This document shows positions 36,481 through 47,708 of a DNA stretch of 64,000 nucleotides, piece by piece. The notes under the pieces are model-generated. The model was not told the DNA's origin and searched no databases. It saw only the letters and a program-made list of their open reading frames with translations. The number at the start of each line of letters is the position of its first letter. The first letter of the stretch is position 1. The DNA comes from Pseudomonas psychrophila (lineage in GTDB: Bacteria > Pseudomonadota > Gammaproteobacteria > Pseudomonadales > Pseudomonadaceae), in assembly GCF_001043005.1 (NCBI RefSeq), contig NZ_JYKZ01000001.1, positions 496,001 to 560,000 of the forward strand. The letters are read 5' to 3'. The position numbers were made by a program, and so were the translations under genes.

Positions 36481-38856
36481 TCAAGCCTGAGCTTGGCCTT
36501 CTGCCAGGAAGAACCATGTTTCCAGAACGGTATCCGGGTTCAGGGAAACACTTTCAATGCCCTGCTCCATCAACCACAGCGCCAGGTCCGGGTGATCGGA
36601 TGGGCCCTGACCGCAAATACCGATGTATTTGCCAGCCTTGTTGCACGCTTGAATGGCGTTGGACAGCAGCTTTTTAACGGCAGGGTTACGCTCGTCAAAC
36701 AGATGCGCGATCACACCGGAGTCACGGTCCAGGCCCAGGGTCAACTGAGTCAGGTCGTTGGAGCCGATGGAGAAACCGTCAAAGAACTCAAGGAATTCTT
36801 CAGCCAGAATGGCATTGGACGGCAGCTCGCACATCATGATGATGCGCAGGCCATTTTCGCCACGCTTCAGGCCGTTTTCAGCCAGCAGATCAATGACCTG
36901 GCTCGCTTCACCCAGGGTACGAACGAACGGCACCATGATTTCGACGTTGGTAAAGCCCATCTCGTTGCGTACACGCTTAAGAGCGCGGCATTCGAGTTCA
37001 AAGCAGTCGCGGAAGTTTTCACTGATGTAACGCGAAGCACCGCGGAAGCCCAGCATCGGGTTCTCTTCTTCCGGCTCGTACAGCTTGCCGCCGATCAGGT
37101 TCGCGTATTCATTGGACTTGAAGTCCGACAGGCGCACGATCACTTTCTTCGGCGTAAACGCGCCAGCCAACGTGCTGATGCCTTCAACCAGTTTCTCTAC
37201 GTAGAAACCAACTGGATCGCTATAGCCCGCGATGCGTTTGTCGACGCTGTCCTTGATTTCCTGTGGCAGGCCATCGTAATTCAGCAGCGCTTTAGGGTGC
37301 ACACCGATCATGCGGTTGATGATGAATTCCAGACGGGCAAGGCCCACACCGGCGTTCGGCAGCTGTGCGAAGTCAAAGGCGCGATCCGGGTTACCGACGT
37401 TCATCATGATCTTGAACGGCAGATCAGGCATGGCATCCACGGAGTTCTTCTTGATGTCAAAGCCCAGCTCGCCTTCGAAGATAAAACCGGTATCACCTTC
37501 GGCACACGATACGGTAACGCCCTGACCGTCTTTCAGCAGCTGGGTGGCGTTGCCACAACCCACAACGGCCGGGATACCCAGCTCGCGGGCAATGATCGCC
37601 GCATGGCAGGTACGACCGCCACGGTTGGTCACGATGGCGCTGGCGCGCTTCATCACGGGTTCCCAGTCCGGGTCGGTCATGTCCGATACCAACACGTCGC
37701 CCGGCTGGACTTTATCCATCTCAGACACGTCTTTGATGATACGAACCTTACCCGCACCAATGCGCTGGCCAATGGCACGGCCTTCGGCCAGTACTGTTCC
37801 GGTTTCCTTGAGCAGATAACGCTCCATGACATTGCCGGCGCTGCGGCTCTTCACGGTTTCAGGACGTGCCTGAACGATGTACAGCTTGCCGTCATCACCG
37901 TCTTTGGCCCATTCGATGTCCATCGGGCACTTGTAGTGCTTTTCGATAATCATCGCTTGCTTGGCCAGTTCGCTCACTTCAGCGTCGGTCAGGCAGAAGC
38001 GTGCGCGGTCGGCTTTATCAACGTCGATCACCTTGACCGACTTACCGGCAGAGGCTTCTTCGCCGTAGATCATCTTGATGGCTTTGCTGCCCAGGTTGCG
38101 ACGCAAAATCGCAGGGCGGCCGGCTTCGAGGGTTTGCTTGTGGACGTAGAACTCATCCGGGTTTACCGCACCTTGTACGACGGTTTCACCCAGGCCGTAG
38201 GCGCCAGTGATGAACACTACATCGCGAAAGCCCGACTCGGTGTCCAGAGTGAACATCACGCCTGCAGTGCCGGTTTCGGACCGCACCATGCGCTGTACGC
38301 CTGCCGACAGGGCGACCAGTTTATGATCGAAGCCCTGGTGTACACGGTAAGAAATCGCACGATCGTTGAACAGGGAGGCAAAAACCTCCTTGGCCGCACG
38401 AATCACGTTCTCAACGCCACGGATGTTCAGGAAAGTTTCTTGTTGGCCGGCAAAGGACGCGTCCGGCAAGTCTTCGGCGGTAGCCGAGGAACGCACGGCA
38501 ACGGCCATGTCCGGGTTGCCTTGGGACAGAGCGGCAAAGGCGGTACGAATTTCGGCGTTAAGTTGCTCAGGGAACTCGGCTTCCATGATCCACTGACGGA
38601 TCTGGGCACCGGTCTTGGCCAGAGCATTAACGTCATCAACATCGAGCGCATCCAGCGCTGCATGGATCTGATCGTTCAAACCACTCAGTTCTAGAAAATC
38701 ACGATATGCCTGAGAAGTAGTGGCGAAGCCACCTGGAACTGAAACACCAGCGCCTGCAAGATTACTGATCATCTCGCCGAGGGATGCGTTCTTGCCCCCT
38801 ACGTGCTCTACATCATGGACGCCGAGCTTATCGAGGGAAACTACGTACTCTACCAA
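36481..38856 (-). CDS. ppsA: Phosphoenolpyruvate synthase
   Basis: 791 residues from TTG 38856, chosen because GGAGAG lies just upstream and the protein then begins [20 protein letters not shown] like P. aeruginosa PpsA; the longer frame from 38904 is unlikely. N-terminal ATP-grasp-like domain ([10 protein letters not shown]), phosphohistidine swivel site [15 protein letters not shown] near residue 420 and C-terminal PEP-binding region with GSNDLTQL. Converts pyruvate and ATP to phosphoenolpyruvate in gluconeogenesis. Divergent from its regulator ppsR. Confidence 0.97.
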   Translation of the reverse strand: MVEYVVSLDKLGVHDVEHVGGKNASLGEMISNLAGAGVSVPGGFATTSQAYRDFLELSGLNDQIHAALDALDVDDVNALAKTGAQIRQWIMEAEFPEQLNAEIRTAFAALSQGNPDMAVAVRSSATAEDLPDASFAGQQETFLNIRGVENVIRAAKEVFASLFNDRAISYRVHQGFDHKLVALSAGVQRMVRSETGTAGVMFTLDTESGFRDVVFITGAYGLGETVVQGAVNPDEFYVHKQTLEAGRPAILRRNLGSKAIKMIYGEEASAGKSVKVIDVDKADRARFCLTDAEVSELAKQAMIIEKHYKCPMDIEWAKDGDDGKLYIVQARPETVKSRSAGNVMERYLLKETGTVLAEGRAIGQRIGAGKVRIIKDVSEMDKVQPGDVLVSDMTDPDWEPVMKRASAIVTNRGGRTCHAAIIARELGIPAVVGCGNATQLLKDGQGVTVSCAEGDTGFIFEGELGFDIKKNSVDAMPDLPFKIMMNVGNPDRAFDFAQLPNAGVGLARLEFIINRMIGVHPKALLNYDGLPQEIKDSVDKRIAGYSDPVGFYVEKLVEGISTLAGAFTPKKVIVRLSDFKSNEYANLIGGKLYEPEEENPMLGFRGASRYISENFRDCFELECRALKRVRNEMGFTNVEIMVPFVRTLGEASQVIDLLAENGLKRGENGLRIIMMCELPSNAILAEEFLEFFDGFSIGSNDLTQLTLGLDRDSGVIAHLFDERNPAVKKLLSNAIQACNKAGKYIGICGQGPSDHPDLALWLMEQGIESVSLNPDTVLETWFFLAEGQAQA

Positions 38857-39032
38857 GGTGATCTCTCCACTAACTGTGTTGGAAAAGCTCAGGGCGCTGG
38901 ACACTCATCATGAGTCATCGCAGCGATTGTGGCCTGGACCCGGAAAATAAGTGACACTGCCTGCCATGTAGCGCGACAAAAGCGCGCCTATCATATCCAA
39001 GAATCGTCACCAGCTTAAGGCCCCAGGCGCAA

Positions 39033-39851
39033 ATGAAACGATCTGCTTTCTTTATCTCCGATGGCACGGGCATTACTGCCGAAACCTTGGGCCAAAGTTT
39101 GTTGGCTCAATTCGAAAATGTGACCTTCAGCAAGTTCACGCGCCCTTACATAGACAGCGTGGACAAAGCGCGGGCAATGGTACAACAAATCGATAACGCC
39201 GCCGAAAAAGACGGTTATAGCCCGATAATTTTCGACACTATCGTCAATCAGGACATTCGCGAGATCCTCGCCACATCCAATGGTTTCATGATCGACATCT
39301 TCTCCAGCTTCCTGGCACCACTGGAGCAGGCGCTGGGTGAGCACTCCTCGTATTCGGTGGGTAAATCCCACTCCATTGGTCATAACTCCAACTACATGGA
39401 GCGAATCGAGGCGGTGAACTTCGCCCTCGACAACGACGACGGCGCCCGCACCCACAAATACGACAAGGCCGATTTGATTCTGGTAGGCGTGTCGCGCTGC
39501 GGCAAAACCCCTACCTGCCTGTACATGGCCATGCAATTCGGCATCCGCGCGGCCAACTACCCGCTGACCGATGACGACATGGAGAGTCTCAAACTGCCTG
39601 CAGCCCTGCGCGAACACAAACACAAGCTGTTCGGCCTGACCATCGACCCGGACCGCTTGACCGCCATTCGCAACGAGCGAAAGCCCAACAGCCGCTACTC
39701 CAGTTTTGCCCAGTGCGAGTTTGAAGTCCGTGAAGTCGAGCGTTTGTTCCAACGCGAAAACATCCCGCACATCAACTCCACGCATTTCTCGGTTGAGGAA
39801 ATCTCGGCCAAGATTCTGGTCGAAAAAGGCGTGGAGCGGCGGTTCAAGTAA
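39033..39851 (+). CDS. ppsR: PEP synthase regulatory protein (kinase/phosphotransferase)
   Basis: 272 residues, DUF299 family. Start [19 protein letters not shown], nucleotide-binding P-loop GVSRCGKT at residues 152-159 and C-terminal [10 protein letters not shown]. PpsR both inactivates PEP synthase by ADP-dependent phosphorylation and reactivates it by phosphorolysis. It is divergently transcribed from its target ppsA. Confidence 0.96.
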   Translation: MKRSAFFISDGTGITAETLGQSLLAQFENVTFSKFTRPYIDSVDKARAMVQQIDNAAEKDGYSPIIFDTIVNQDIREILATSNGFMIDIFSSFLAPLEQALGEHSSYSVGKSHSIGHNSNYMERIEAVNFALDNDDGARTHKYDKADLILVGVSRCGKTPTCLYMAMQFGIRAANYPLTDDDMESLKLPAALREHKHKLFGLTIDPDRLTAIRNERKPNSRYSSFAQCEFEVREVERLFQRENIPHINSTHFSVEEISAKILVEKGVERRFK

Positions 39852-39872
39852 CCGGCCAAAACACATGACCAC

Positions 39873-39907
39873 TGTGGGAGGCTTTCACGAGCAGGCTCGC
39901 TCCCACA
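39873..39907. repeat. REP-like hairpin after ppsR
   Basis: TGTGGGAGGCTTTCACGAGC followed by AGGCTCGCTCCCACA, a degenerate REP unit that can fold and lies between convergent ppsR and prpD. Confidence 0.7.
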
Positions 39908-39923
39908 GGGGCAGTGTTATGCA

Positions 39924-41408
39924 TCAAGGCACCAGAAGGTCCACAAACCGGTTAACCGGCATCGCTTCAAGCCGCGGCTGATCCTTGCACAGCGCAAAAA
40001 TATCGGCACAACGCTGACCCACAAAACGCGTCGCCAAATTGGCCTTGAACTTGTCTTCGAGCAATGGAATCCCTTCAGCCCTGCGCCGGCGATGACCAAT
40101 AGGGTACTCCACCACCACTTGCCCGGTCTGAGTGCCATCGGTGAAAAACACCTGAATCCCGTTGGCAATCGAGCGCTTGTCAGCCTCCAAGTATTCGCGT
40201 GTGTAGCGCGGATCTTCGATCACTACCATTTTTTCGCGCAACTGATCGATGATCGGATGCGCGGCGTGAAAGTCGTCCTCGTAGTGCTCGGCCACCAGGT
40301 TGCCAAAGGCCAGCGGTACGGCAGTCATGTATTGAATGCAGTGATCACGGTCTGCCGCGTTGGCCAATTTACCCTGCTTGGAAATGATCCGAATCGCTGA
40401 TTCGTGGGTGGTAATCACGATTTTATCGATTTCGTGCAGGCGATCCTTGACCTGAGGATGCAACGTCACCGCCGCTTCGCAGGCGGTTTGCGCATGAAAC
40501 TCAGCCGGAAAACTGATCTTGAACAGCACGTTCTCCATCACATAAGTGCCGTAAGGCTGACTCAGGCTGAACTCACGCCGGCCTTCGGGCTTGAGCGCCA
40601 GATCCTTGTTGGTATGGCTGAACAGCACATCATAAAAGCCCCACTGCGGGGCCGTCAGCACACCCGGAATACCCATCTCGCCTCGCAGCGCAATATCGGC
40701 AAGGCGCACGCCTCGGCTCGACGCATCCCCTGCCGCCCAGGATTTTCGCGACCCGGCATTGGGTGCATGACGATAGGTACGCAGCGCCTGACCATCCACA
40801 AACGCGTGGGATAACGCCGACAGCAGCTGTTCACGATTAGCCCCCATCAACTTGGCACAGACCGCCGTTGAAGCGACTTTAACCAGCAACACATGATCCA
40901 GGCCGACACGGTTGAAGGAGTTTTCCAGAGCAATCACACCCTGGATCTCATGGGCCATGATCATGGCGTCAAGCACAGCCCTCACTGTCAGCGGCGCCTC
41001 ACCATGGGCAATACGCTTTTGCGACAGGTGATCGGCAACTGCCAGGATGCCGCCCAGATTGTCCGAAGGATGACCCCACTCAGCCGCCAGCCAGGTGTCG
41101 TTGTAATCCAGCCAACGCACGATGCAGCCGATATCCCACGCTGCCTTGACCGGGTCGAGGCGATACGACGTACCCGGTACCCGAGCGCCAAACGGCACCA
41201 CGGTGCCCTCGACGATGGGCCCCAGGTGCTTGGTGCATTCCGGAAAACGCAGCGCCAGCAGGCCGCAGCCCAGGGTGTCCATCAGGCAGTTACGCGCAGT
41301 GTTAAGCGCTTCGGGGGAGGTGATGGTGTAGGTCAGGACATAATCGGCGATGTCCTGCAAAACCCGGTCATAGTCGGGGCGGTTGTTGAGGTCGACGTTG
41401 GCGCTCAT
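39924..41408 (-). CDS. prpD: 2-methylcitrate dehydratase PrpD
   Basis: 494 residues from ATG 41408, behind GGAGG. MmgE/PrpD fold with [20 protein letters not shown] near residue 40, [16 protein letters not shown] near 115 and [20 protein letters not shown] near 205. In this operon dehydration is also provided by AcnD with PrpF, so PrpD is a parallel or accessory dehydratase. Last gene of the propionate operon. Confidence 0.95.
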   Translation of the reverse strand: MSANVDLNNRPDYDRVLQDIADYVLTYTITSPEALNTARNCLMDTLGCGLLALRFPECTKHLGPIVEGTVVPFGARVPGTSYRLDPVKAAWDIGCIVRWLDYNDTWLAAEWGHPSDNLGGILAVADHLSQKRIAHGEAPLTVRAVLDAMIMAHEIQGVIALENSFNRVGLDHVLLVKVASTAVCAKLMGANREQLLSALSHAFVDGQALRTYRHAPNAGSRKSWAAGDASSRGVRLADIALRGEMGIPGVLTAPQWGFYDVLFSHTNKDLALKPEGRREFSLSQPYGTYVMENVLFKISFPAEFHAQTACEAAVTLHPQVKDRLHEIDKIVITTHESAIRIISKQGKLANAADRDHCIQYMTAVPLAFGNLVAEHYEDDFHAAHPIIDQLREKMVVIEDPRYTREYLEADKRSIANGIQVFFTDGTQTGQVVVEYPIGHRRRRAEGIPLLEDKFKANLATRFVGQRCADIFALCKDQPRLEAMPVNRFVDLLVP

Positions 41409-41510
41409 GGGGTGCCTCCAAAGAGTGGTTAGGTGTCGTGTTCCATCCTCAGGGTCAGGGTCGTTACATGGCAGATCTGAATGCCTGCTCTGAAATAGAC
41501 ATGTCAATCA

Positions 41511-41537
41511 GCGGGAGCGGGCAAGCCCGCTCCCACC
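41511..41537. repeat. REP-like hairpin between prpF and prpD
   Basis: GCGGGAGCGG-GCAAGC-CCGCTCCCACC; short REP-derived palindrome in the gap between two operon genes, where it may stabilise upstream mRNA. Confidence 0.65.
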
Positions 41538-41541
41538 GGAT

Positions 41542-42732
41542 TTAGAACGAATCGCCAGGCACCCGCACCCAGCCTTCCATCAACACCCGCGCACTGCGGC
41601 TCATGATGGCTTTGGTCACGGTCCATTCACCGTTGACCTGCTGCGCCTGCGCACCGACGCGCAAGGTGCCCGACGGGTGGCCGAAGCGCACGGCACTGCG
41701 CAATTCACCACCCGCCGCCAGATTGACCAGCGTGCCCGGAATCGCCGCGGCCGTGCCAATTGCCACGGCCGCGGTACCCATCATCGCGTGGTGCAACTTG
41801 CCCATCGACAAGGCCCGCACCAGCAAGTCCACATCCTGCGCTGCCACCGGCTTGCCGCTGGACGACACATAAGCCGCAGGGGGTGCAACGAAGGCAACCT
41901 TGGGCGTGTGCTGACGCTTGGCGGCCTCTTCAAGCGTGTCGATCAGCCCCATGCGCAGCGCACCGTGGGCGCGGATGGTTTCAAACATCGCCAGGGCTTT
42001 AGGGTCGCTGTTGATGTCGCTTTGAAGTTCCGAACCGGTGTAACCGATGTCCCGCGCATTGACAAAAATCGTCGGGATCCCAGCATTGATCATTGTCACG
42101 TTCAAGGTGCCAACCCCCGGTACTTCAAGGTCGTCCACCAGATTTCCGGTAGGGAACATCGAACCGCCCGCCCCCTCTTCATCCGCCGCCGGATTGAGGA
42201 ACTCCAGCTGAACTTCGGCCGCCGGAAAGGTCACGCCATCCAGCTCGAAATCGCCGGTTTCCTGGACTTCGCCGTCGGTGATCGGTACATGGGCAATGAT
42301 GGTTTTGCCGATATTGGCCTGCCAGATACGCACCACAGCCGTACCATTGCGAGGGATACGAGCCGCATCCACCAAACCGCTGCTGACAGCGAACGAACCC
42401 ACTGCCGCCGACAGGTTGCCGCAGTTGCCGCTCCAGTCCACGAATGGCTTGTCGATTGCAACCTGACCGAACAGGTAGTCCACGTCGTGATCAGCGTGCA
42501 GGCTTTTGCTCACGATCACGGTTTTGCTGGTACTGGATGTGGCAGCCCCCATGCCGTCGATTTGCTTTTCGTACGGATCGGGGCTGCCAATCACTCGCAG
42601 CAGCAAGGCATCACGGGCTGCGCCCGGCACCTGAGCCACGGCGGGCAGGTCCAGCAGGCTGAAAAAAACGCCCTTGCTGGTGCCGCCACGCATGTAGGTC
42701 GCGGGGATTTTGATTTGCGCTGCATAGGCCAT
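41542..42732 (-). CDS. prpF: 2-methylaconitate cis-trans isomerase PrpF
   Basis: 396 residues from ATG 42732. Starts AAQIKIPATYMRGGTSKGVF as in PrpF; the conserved GNCGNLSAAVG (residues about 105-115) provides a catalytic-site cysteine region. The enzyme converts the 2-methylaconitate isomer made by AcnD into the one used for methylisocitrate formation. It lies directly behind acnD, as in other AcnD/PrpF-type operons. Confidence 0.96.
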   Translation of the reverse strand: MAYAAQIKIPATYMRGGTSKGVFFSLLDLPAVAQVPGAARDALLLRVIGSPDPYEKQIDGMGAATSSTSKTVIVSKSLHADHDVDYLFGQVAIDKPFVDWSGNCGNLSAAVGSFAVSSGLVDAARIPRNGTAVVRIWQANIGKTIIAHVPITDGEVQETGDFELDGVTFPAAEVQLEFLNPAADEEGAGGSMFPTGNLVDDLEVPGVGTLNVTMINAGIPTIFVNARDIGYTGSELQSDINSDPKALAMFETIRAHGALRMGLIDTLEEAAKRQHTPKVAFVAPPAAYVSSSGKPVAAQDVDLLVRALSMGKLHHAMMGTAAVAIGTAAAIPGTLVNLAAGGELRSAVRFGHPSGTLRVGAQAQQVNGEWTVTKAIMSRSARVLMEGWVRVPGDSF

Positions 42733-42779
42733 AAAACACAGTCCTGTTAAGGCCGGGGCACGTGGCCCCGGCGCAGTGA

Positions 42780-45371
42780 TCAAACGGTGGCTGATTCCAG
42801 GAAGTCCTGGGCAAAGCGCTGCAAAACGCCACCCGCTTCATAGATCGAGACTTCTTCAGCGGTATCCAGACGGCAGGTCACGGGCACTTCGACACGCTCG
42901 CCATTTTTACGGGTGATCACCAGCGTCAGCGTGGCACGCGGAGTACGCTCGCCAATCACGTCATAGGTCTCACTGCCGTCGATCTGCAGGGTTTTACGGT
43001 TGGTACCCGGCATGAACTCCAGCGGCAACACGCCCATACCCACCAGGTTGGTGCGGTGAATACGCTCAAAGCCTTCGGCAGCAATGGCCTCGACACCCGC
43101 CAGACGCACGCCCTTGGCCGCCCAGTCGCGGGACGAGCCCTGACCGTAGTCGGCGCCGGCGATGATGATCAGCGGTTGCTTGCGATCCATGTAGGTTTCG
43201 ATGGCTTCCCACATGCGCATCACTTGGCCTTCAGGCTCAAGGCGGGTCAGCGACCCTTGCTTGACCTTGCCGTCCTCGATCACCATTTCGTTGAACAGTT
43301 TCGGGTTGGCGAAGGTTGCCCGCTGGGCCGTCAAGTGGTCGCCACGGTGTGTGGCGTAGGAGTTGAAGTCGACTTCCGGCAAGCCCATTTTCGCCAGGTA
43401 CTCACCCGCGGCGCTGTCGAGCATGATCGCGTTGGATGGCGACAGGTGATCGGTGGTGATGTTGTCCGGCAGCACGGCCAGCGGGCGCATGCCTTTAAGT
43501 GGACGCGCACCGGCCAACGCACCTTCCCAATACGGTGGACGACGGATGTAAGTGCTCTGCGGGCGCCAGTCGTACAGCGGCTCGACTTTCGGGCCGGTGT
43601 CTTCATGGATCGCGAACATCGGAATATAAACCTGACGGAACTGCTCAGGTTTCACCGATGCCTTGACCACTGCGTCGATTTCTTCGTCGCTCGGCCAGAT
43701 GTCTTTCAGGCGGATCTCCTTGCCGTCGGCATCCAGGCCCAGCACGTCTTTTTCGATATCGAAACGGATGGTGCCAGCAATGGCATAGGCCACGACCAAT
43801 GGCGGAGACGCCAGGAACGCCTGCTTGGCGTACGGGTGAATACGCCCGTCAAAGTTGCGGTTACCCGAGAGCACAGCCGTGGCGTACAGGTCACGGTCGA
43901 TAATTTCCTGCTGGATTTCAGGGTCCAGTGCACCGGACATTCCGTTGCAGGTGGTGCAGGCAAACGCGACGATGCCGAAGCCCAGTTGCTCCAACTCATC
44001 GGTCAGACCGGCCTCATCCAGGTACAGGGCCACGGTTTTGGAGCCTGGCGCCAGCGACGACTTGACCCACGGTTTGCGGGTTAGCCCCAGCTTGTTGGCG
44101 TTGCGGGCGATAAGACCGGCAGCGATCACGTTGCGCGGGTTGCTGGTGTTGGTGCAACTGGTGATGGCAGCAATGATCACCGCCCCGTCAGGCATTTGCC
44201 CCGGCACGTCATCCCACTGGCCGGCGATACCCTTGGATGACAGATCGCTGGTGGCCACGCGGGCATGGGGGTTGCTCGGGCCTGCCATGTTGCGCACAAC
44301 ACTGGACAGGTCGAAGCTCAGCCCGCGCTCGTATTGCGCGCCTTTGAGGCTGTCGCCCCACAGGCCGGTGAGCCGGGCGTAGCTCTCGACCAGCTGCACT
44401 TGCTGGTCTTCGCGACCGGTCAGCTTGAGGTAGTCGATGGTTTGCTGGTCAATGTAGAACATCGCCGCCGTGGCACCGTATTCCGGGGCCATGTTGGAGA
44501 TGGTCGCACGGTCGCCCAACGTCAGCGCGGATGCGCCTTCGCCGAAAAACTCCAGCCATGCGCCAACTACTTTTTGCTTGCGCAGGTATTCGGTCAGCGC
44601 CAGCACCATGTCGGTGGCAGTAATGCCCGGTTGCAGCTTGCCGGTCAGCTCAACGCCGACGATTTCCGGCAGACGCATCCACGACGCACGGCCAAGCATC
44701 ACGCTTTCTGCTTCAAGGCCGCCCACACCGATGGCGATTACGCCCAGGGAGTCGACGTGCGGGGTGTGGCTGTCAGTGCCGACGCAGGTGTCCGGGAAGG
44801 CTACGCCATCACGGACCTGGATCACTGGAGACATTTTCTCCAGGTTGATCTGGTGCATGATGCCGTTACCCGGAGGGATCACGTCGACGTTTTTGAAGGC
44901 TTTTTTGGTCCACTCGATAAAGTGGAAACGGTCTTCGTTGCGACGGTCTTCGATGGCGCGGTTCTTCTCGAACGCTTCGGGATCGGTGCCGTCACGCTCC
45001 ACGGCCAACGAGTGATCGACGATCAGTTGGGTCGGCACCACCGGGTTTACTTGTGCCGGATCACCGCCTTGCAGGGCGATGGCATCACGCAGACCGGCCA
45101 GGTCGACCAGCGCGGTCTGCCCCAGAATGTCGTGGCAGACCACACGTGCCGGGAACCATGGAAAGTCAAGATCGCGCTTACGATCAATCAACTGGCTCAG
45201 CGAAGCATTCAGGGTTTGCGGATCGCAGCGGCGCACCAGGTTCTCGGCCAGTACGCGGGAGGTATAAGGCAGGGTGTCGTAAGCGCCGGGCTTGATCGCA
45301 TCGACTGCCGCACGGGTGTCGAAGTAATCCAGCCGGGTGCCCGGTAGTGTTTTGCGAAATTCAGTATTCAT
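42780..45371 (-). CDS. acnD: Fe/S-dependent 2-methylisocitrate dehydratase AcnD
   Basis: 863 residues, aconitase A fold. Iron-sulfur ligand motifs ITSCTNTSNPRNV (about residue 410) and CTTCNGMSG (about 480) are present, and the swivel domain contains GQGSSRDWAAKG near residue 750. Starts NTEFRKTLPGTRLDYFD. It dehydrates 2-methylcitrate and needs PrpF, encoded downstream. Confidence 0.97.
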   Translation of the reverse strand: MNTEFRKTLPGTRLDYFDTRAAVDAIKPGAYDTLPYTSRVLAENLVRRCDPQTLNASLSQLIDRKRDLDFPWFPARVVCHDILGQTALVDLAGLRDAIALQGGDPAQVNPVVPTQLIVDHSLAVERDGTDPEAFEKNRAIEDRRNEDRFHFIEWTKKAFKNVDVIPPGNGIMHQINLEKMSPVIQVRDGVAFPDTCVGTDSHTPHVDSLGVIAIGVGGLEAESVMLGRASWMRLPEIVGVELTGKLQPGITATDMVLALTEYLRKQKVVGAWLEFFGEGASALTLGDRATISNMAPEYGATAAMFYIDQQTIDYLKLTGREDQQVQLVESYARLTGLWGDSLKGAQYERGLSFDLSSVVRNMAGPSNPHARVATSDLSSKGIAGQWDDVPGQMPDGAVIIAAITSCTNTSNPRNVIAAGLIARNANKLGLTRKPWVKSSLAPGSKTVALYLDEAGLTDELEQLGFGIVAFACTTCNGMSGALDPEIQQEIIDRDLYATAVLSGNRNFDGRIHPYAKQAFLASPPLVVAYAIAGTIRFDIEKDVLGLDADGKEIRLKDIWPSDEEIDAVVKASVKPEQFRQVYIPMFAIHEDTGPKVEPLYDWRPQSTYIRRPPYWEGALAGARPLKGMRPLAVLPDNITTDHLSPSNAIMLDSAAGEYLAKMGLPEVDFNSYATHRGDHLTAQRATFANPKLFNEMVIEDGKVKQGSLTRLEPEGQVMRMWEAIETYMDRKQPLIIIAGADYGQGSSRDWAAKGVRLAGVEAIAAEGFERIHRTNLVGMGVLPLEFMPGTNRKTLQIDGSETYDVIGERTPRATLTLVITRKNGERVEVPVTCRLDTAEEVSIYEAGGVLQRFAQDFLESATV

Positions 45372-45418
45372 TGGCGTGGGACTCGATCACGGTAATTACA
45401 AAAGGGCAAAGGACTCAT

Positions 45419-45503
45419 GTGGGAGCGGGCTTGCTCGCGATGCCGACGCTGCGGTTTATCAGTCAAACCGCGTTGATTCCATCGCGAGCACGCCCGCCCC
45501 CAC
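45419..45503. repeat. REP pair between prpC and acnD
   Basis: TGTGGGAGCGGGCTTGCTCG with an inverted partner ending in ATCGCGAGCACGCCCGCCCC, about 85 bases, inside the operon gap. Confidence 0.8.
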
Positions 45504-45530
45504 CCTTCAGTCGGCTCTCTGCCTGCTTGA

Positions 45531-46658
45531 TCAGCGACGCTCGATTGGCACGAACTTGCGCTGTTCTACGCCGATGTACTCGGCGCTCGGGCGGATGATG
45601 CGGTTGTTGGCACGCTGTTCGAACACGTGCGCCGCCCAGCCGGTCAGGCGAGAACACACAAAGATCGGGGTGAACAGCTTGGTCGGGATGCCCATGAAGT
45701 GATACGCCGATGCATGGTAAAAATCGGCGTTGGGGAACAGCTTCTTTTGCTCCCACATGGTCTTATCGATGGCTTCGGATACCGGGAACAACACGGTGTC
45801 GCCCACTTCATCAGCCAGTTTTTTCGACCAACCCTTGATCACTTCGTTACGCGGGTCGCTGTCTTTGTAGATCGCGTGGCCAAAGCCCATGATCTTGTCC
45901 TTGCGCGCCAGCATGCCAAGGGTGCCTTCCACCGCTTCTTGCGCCGAACCGAAGCGCTCGATCATTTCCATCGCCGCTTCGTTGGCGCCACCGTGTAACG
46001 GGCCGCGCAGCGAGCCGATGGCCGCCGTGATGCAGGAGTACAGGTCGGACAACGTCGATGCGCAAACCCGTGCAGTAAAGGTCGAAGCGTTGAACTCGTG
46101 TTCCGCGTAGAGAATCAGCGACACGTTCATCACTTTGACGTGCAATTCACTCGGCTTCTTGTCGTGCAGCAAGTGCAGGAAGTGGCCACCGATCGACTCT
46201 TCGTCGGTCACGCAGTTGATACGTTTGCCATCGTGACTGAAGCGATACCAGTAGCACATGATCGCCGGGAAGGCCGCCAGCAGACGGTCGGTCTTGTCCT
46301 GCTGCTCGGAAAAGTCTTTTTCCGGTTCGATGTTGCCCAGGAAAGAGCAACCGGTACGCATTACGTCCATCGGGTGGGCGTCGGCGGGAATGCGCTCCAG
46401 CACTTCTTTCAGTGCCTGTGGCAAATCACGCAACTTTTGCAGCTTGGCCGTGTAAGCAGCCAGCTCGGTTTTGGTTGGCAGCTCACCGTACAGCAGCAGG
46501 TAGGCCACTTCTTCAAAACGGGCATCGGCTGCCAGTTCACGTACGTCATAACCACGATAAGTGAGGCCAGCACCTTCCTGACCTACGGTGGACAGGGCAG
46601 TTTGCCCGGCGACCTGGCCGCGTAATCCGGCACCACTCAATACTTTTGCTTCGGCCAT
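45531..46658 (-). CDS. prpC: 2-methylcitrate synthase PrpC
   Basis: 375 residues from ATG 46658, behind GGAGAG; the longer open frame runs through a REP element and is not real. Citrate synthase fold: GLTYRGYDVRELA near residue 33, active-site regions HEFNASTFTARV and LRGPLHGGANEAA with catalytic His, and MGFGHAIYKDSDPRN. Condenses propionyl-CoA with oxaloacetate. Confidence 0.96.
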   Translation of the reverse strand: MAEAKVLSGAGLRGQVAGQTALSTVGQEGAGLTYRGYDVRELAADARFEEVAYLLLYGELPTKTELAAYTAKLQKLRDLPQALKEVLERIPADAHPMDVMRTGCSFLGNIEPEKDFSEQQDKTDRLLAAFPAIMCYWYRFSHDGKRINCVTDEESIGGHFLHLLHDKKPSELHVKVMNVSLILYAEHEFNASTFTARVCASTLSDLYSCITAAIGSLRGPLHGGANEAAMEMIERFGSAQEAVEGTLGMLARKDKIMGFGHAIYKDSDPRNEVIKGWSKKLADEVGDTVLFPVSEAIDKTMWEQKKLFPNADFYHASAYHFMGIPTKLFTPIFVCSRLTGWAAHVFEQRANNRIIRPSAEYIGVEQRKFVPIERR

Positions 46659-46719
46659 TGCGCTCTCCAATCTTGAATTTGTTAGGGATTCGGCAACTAC
46701 TGGGTTCAATACATTCATC

Positions 46720-46806
46720 TGTGGGAGCGAGCCAGCTCGCGATTCAGGCAACACGGTTTGCCTGAAGCACGGCACTGATCCCATCGCGAGCAGGCTCGCG
46801 CCCACA
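46720..46806. repeat. REP pair between prpB and prpC
   Basis: TGTGGGAGCGAGCCAGCTCG and inverse ending GCTCGCGCCCACA, about 87 bases, in the gap between two operon genes. Confidence 0.8.
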
Positions 46807-46820
46807 GGATCAGTGTCCGG

Positions 46821-47708
46821 TTATTTCTTTGCCGCAAACAGGGCATCGAGCTTCTGCTCGAATTCGTGGTAGTTGATTGCGTCGTATAGCTCCATGCGGG
46901 TTTGCATGGTGTCGATCACGTTTTGCTGGGTGCCGTCGCGGCGAATGGCGGTGTAGACGTTTTCGGCCGCCTTGTTCATCGCACGGAATGCCGACAGCGG
47001 GTACAGCACCAGCGAGACATCGGCGCCAGCCAGTTGTTCTGTGGTGTACAGCGGTGTCGCGCCGAACTCGGTGATGTTGGCCAGAATCGGCGCTTTCACC
47101 CGATTGGCGAACAGCTTGTACATCTCAAGCTCAGTGATGGCTTCAGGGAAAACCATGTCTGCGCCGGCTTCAACACAGGCTGCGGCACGCTCCAGTGCAG
47201 ACTCCAGCCCTTCAACGGCCAGTGCATCGGTACGCGCCATGATCACAAAGCTGTCATCGGTACGGGCATCGACGGCGGCTTTGATACGGTCGACCATCTC
47301 CTGCAGCGAGACGATTTCCTTGTTCGGACGATGACCGCAACGCTTGGCGCCGACCTGGTCTTCGATATGAATCGCCGCCGCGCCAAACTTGATCATCGAC
47401 TTCACGGTGCGCGACACATTGAAGAATGAGGAGCCGAAACCGGTGTCCACGTCCACCAGCAGCGGCAGGTCGCACACATCGGTAATGCGGCGCACATCGG
47501 TCAACACGTCGTCCAGGCCAGTGATACCCAGGTCCGGCACCCCCAAAGACCCGGCAGCGACGCCGCCACCCGACAGGTAGATCGCCTTGAAACCGGCGCG
47601 CTTGGCCAGCAACGCGTGGTTGGCGTTGATGGCGCCTACCACTTGCAAAGGATGTTCGCTGGCGACTGCATCACGGAAACGCTGGCCTGGACTGTTTTTA
47701 TTGCTCAT
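46821..47708 (-). CDS. prpB: 2-methylisocitrate lyase PrpB
   Basis: 295 residues. Isocitrate-lyase/PEP-mutase fold with metal-site [10 protein letters not shown] near residue 86 and the catalytic signature [10 protein letters not shown] near residue 122. Cleaves 2-methylisocitrate to pyruvate and succinate. Its start overlaps the stop of the upstream GntR gene by 4 bases (ATGA), so both are translated together. Confidence 0.97.
   Translation of the reverse strand: MSNKNSPGQRFRDAVASEHPLQVVGAINANHALLAKRAGFKAIYLSGGGVAAGSLGVPDLGITGLDDVLTDVRRITDVCDLPLLVDVDTGFGSSFFNVSRTVKSMIKFGAAAIHIEDQVGAKRCGHRPNKEIVSLQEMVDRIKAAVDARTDDSFVIMARTDALAVEGLESALERAAACVEAGADMVFPEAITELEMYKLFANRVKAPILANITEFGATPLYTTEQLAGADVSLVLYPLSAFRAMNKAAENVYTAIRRDGTQQNVIDTMQTRMELYDAINYHEFEQKLDALFAAKK

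Noticed and set aside
36493..38694. Long plus-strand open frame (733 codons) opposite ppsA
   Set aside because: Antisense shadow of a certain gene; no ribosome binding site or domain.
45418..46806. Repeated palindromic units, considered as CRISPR repeats
   Set aside because: Units are inverted, scattered between genes and lack regular unique spacers; they are REP elements. No CRISPR array or cas gene was seen.
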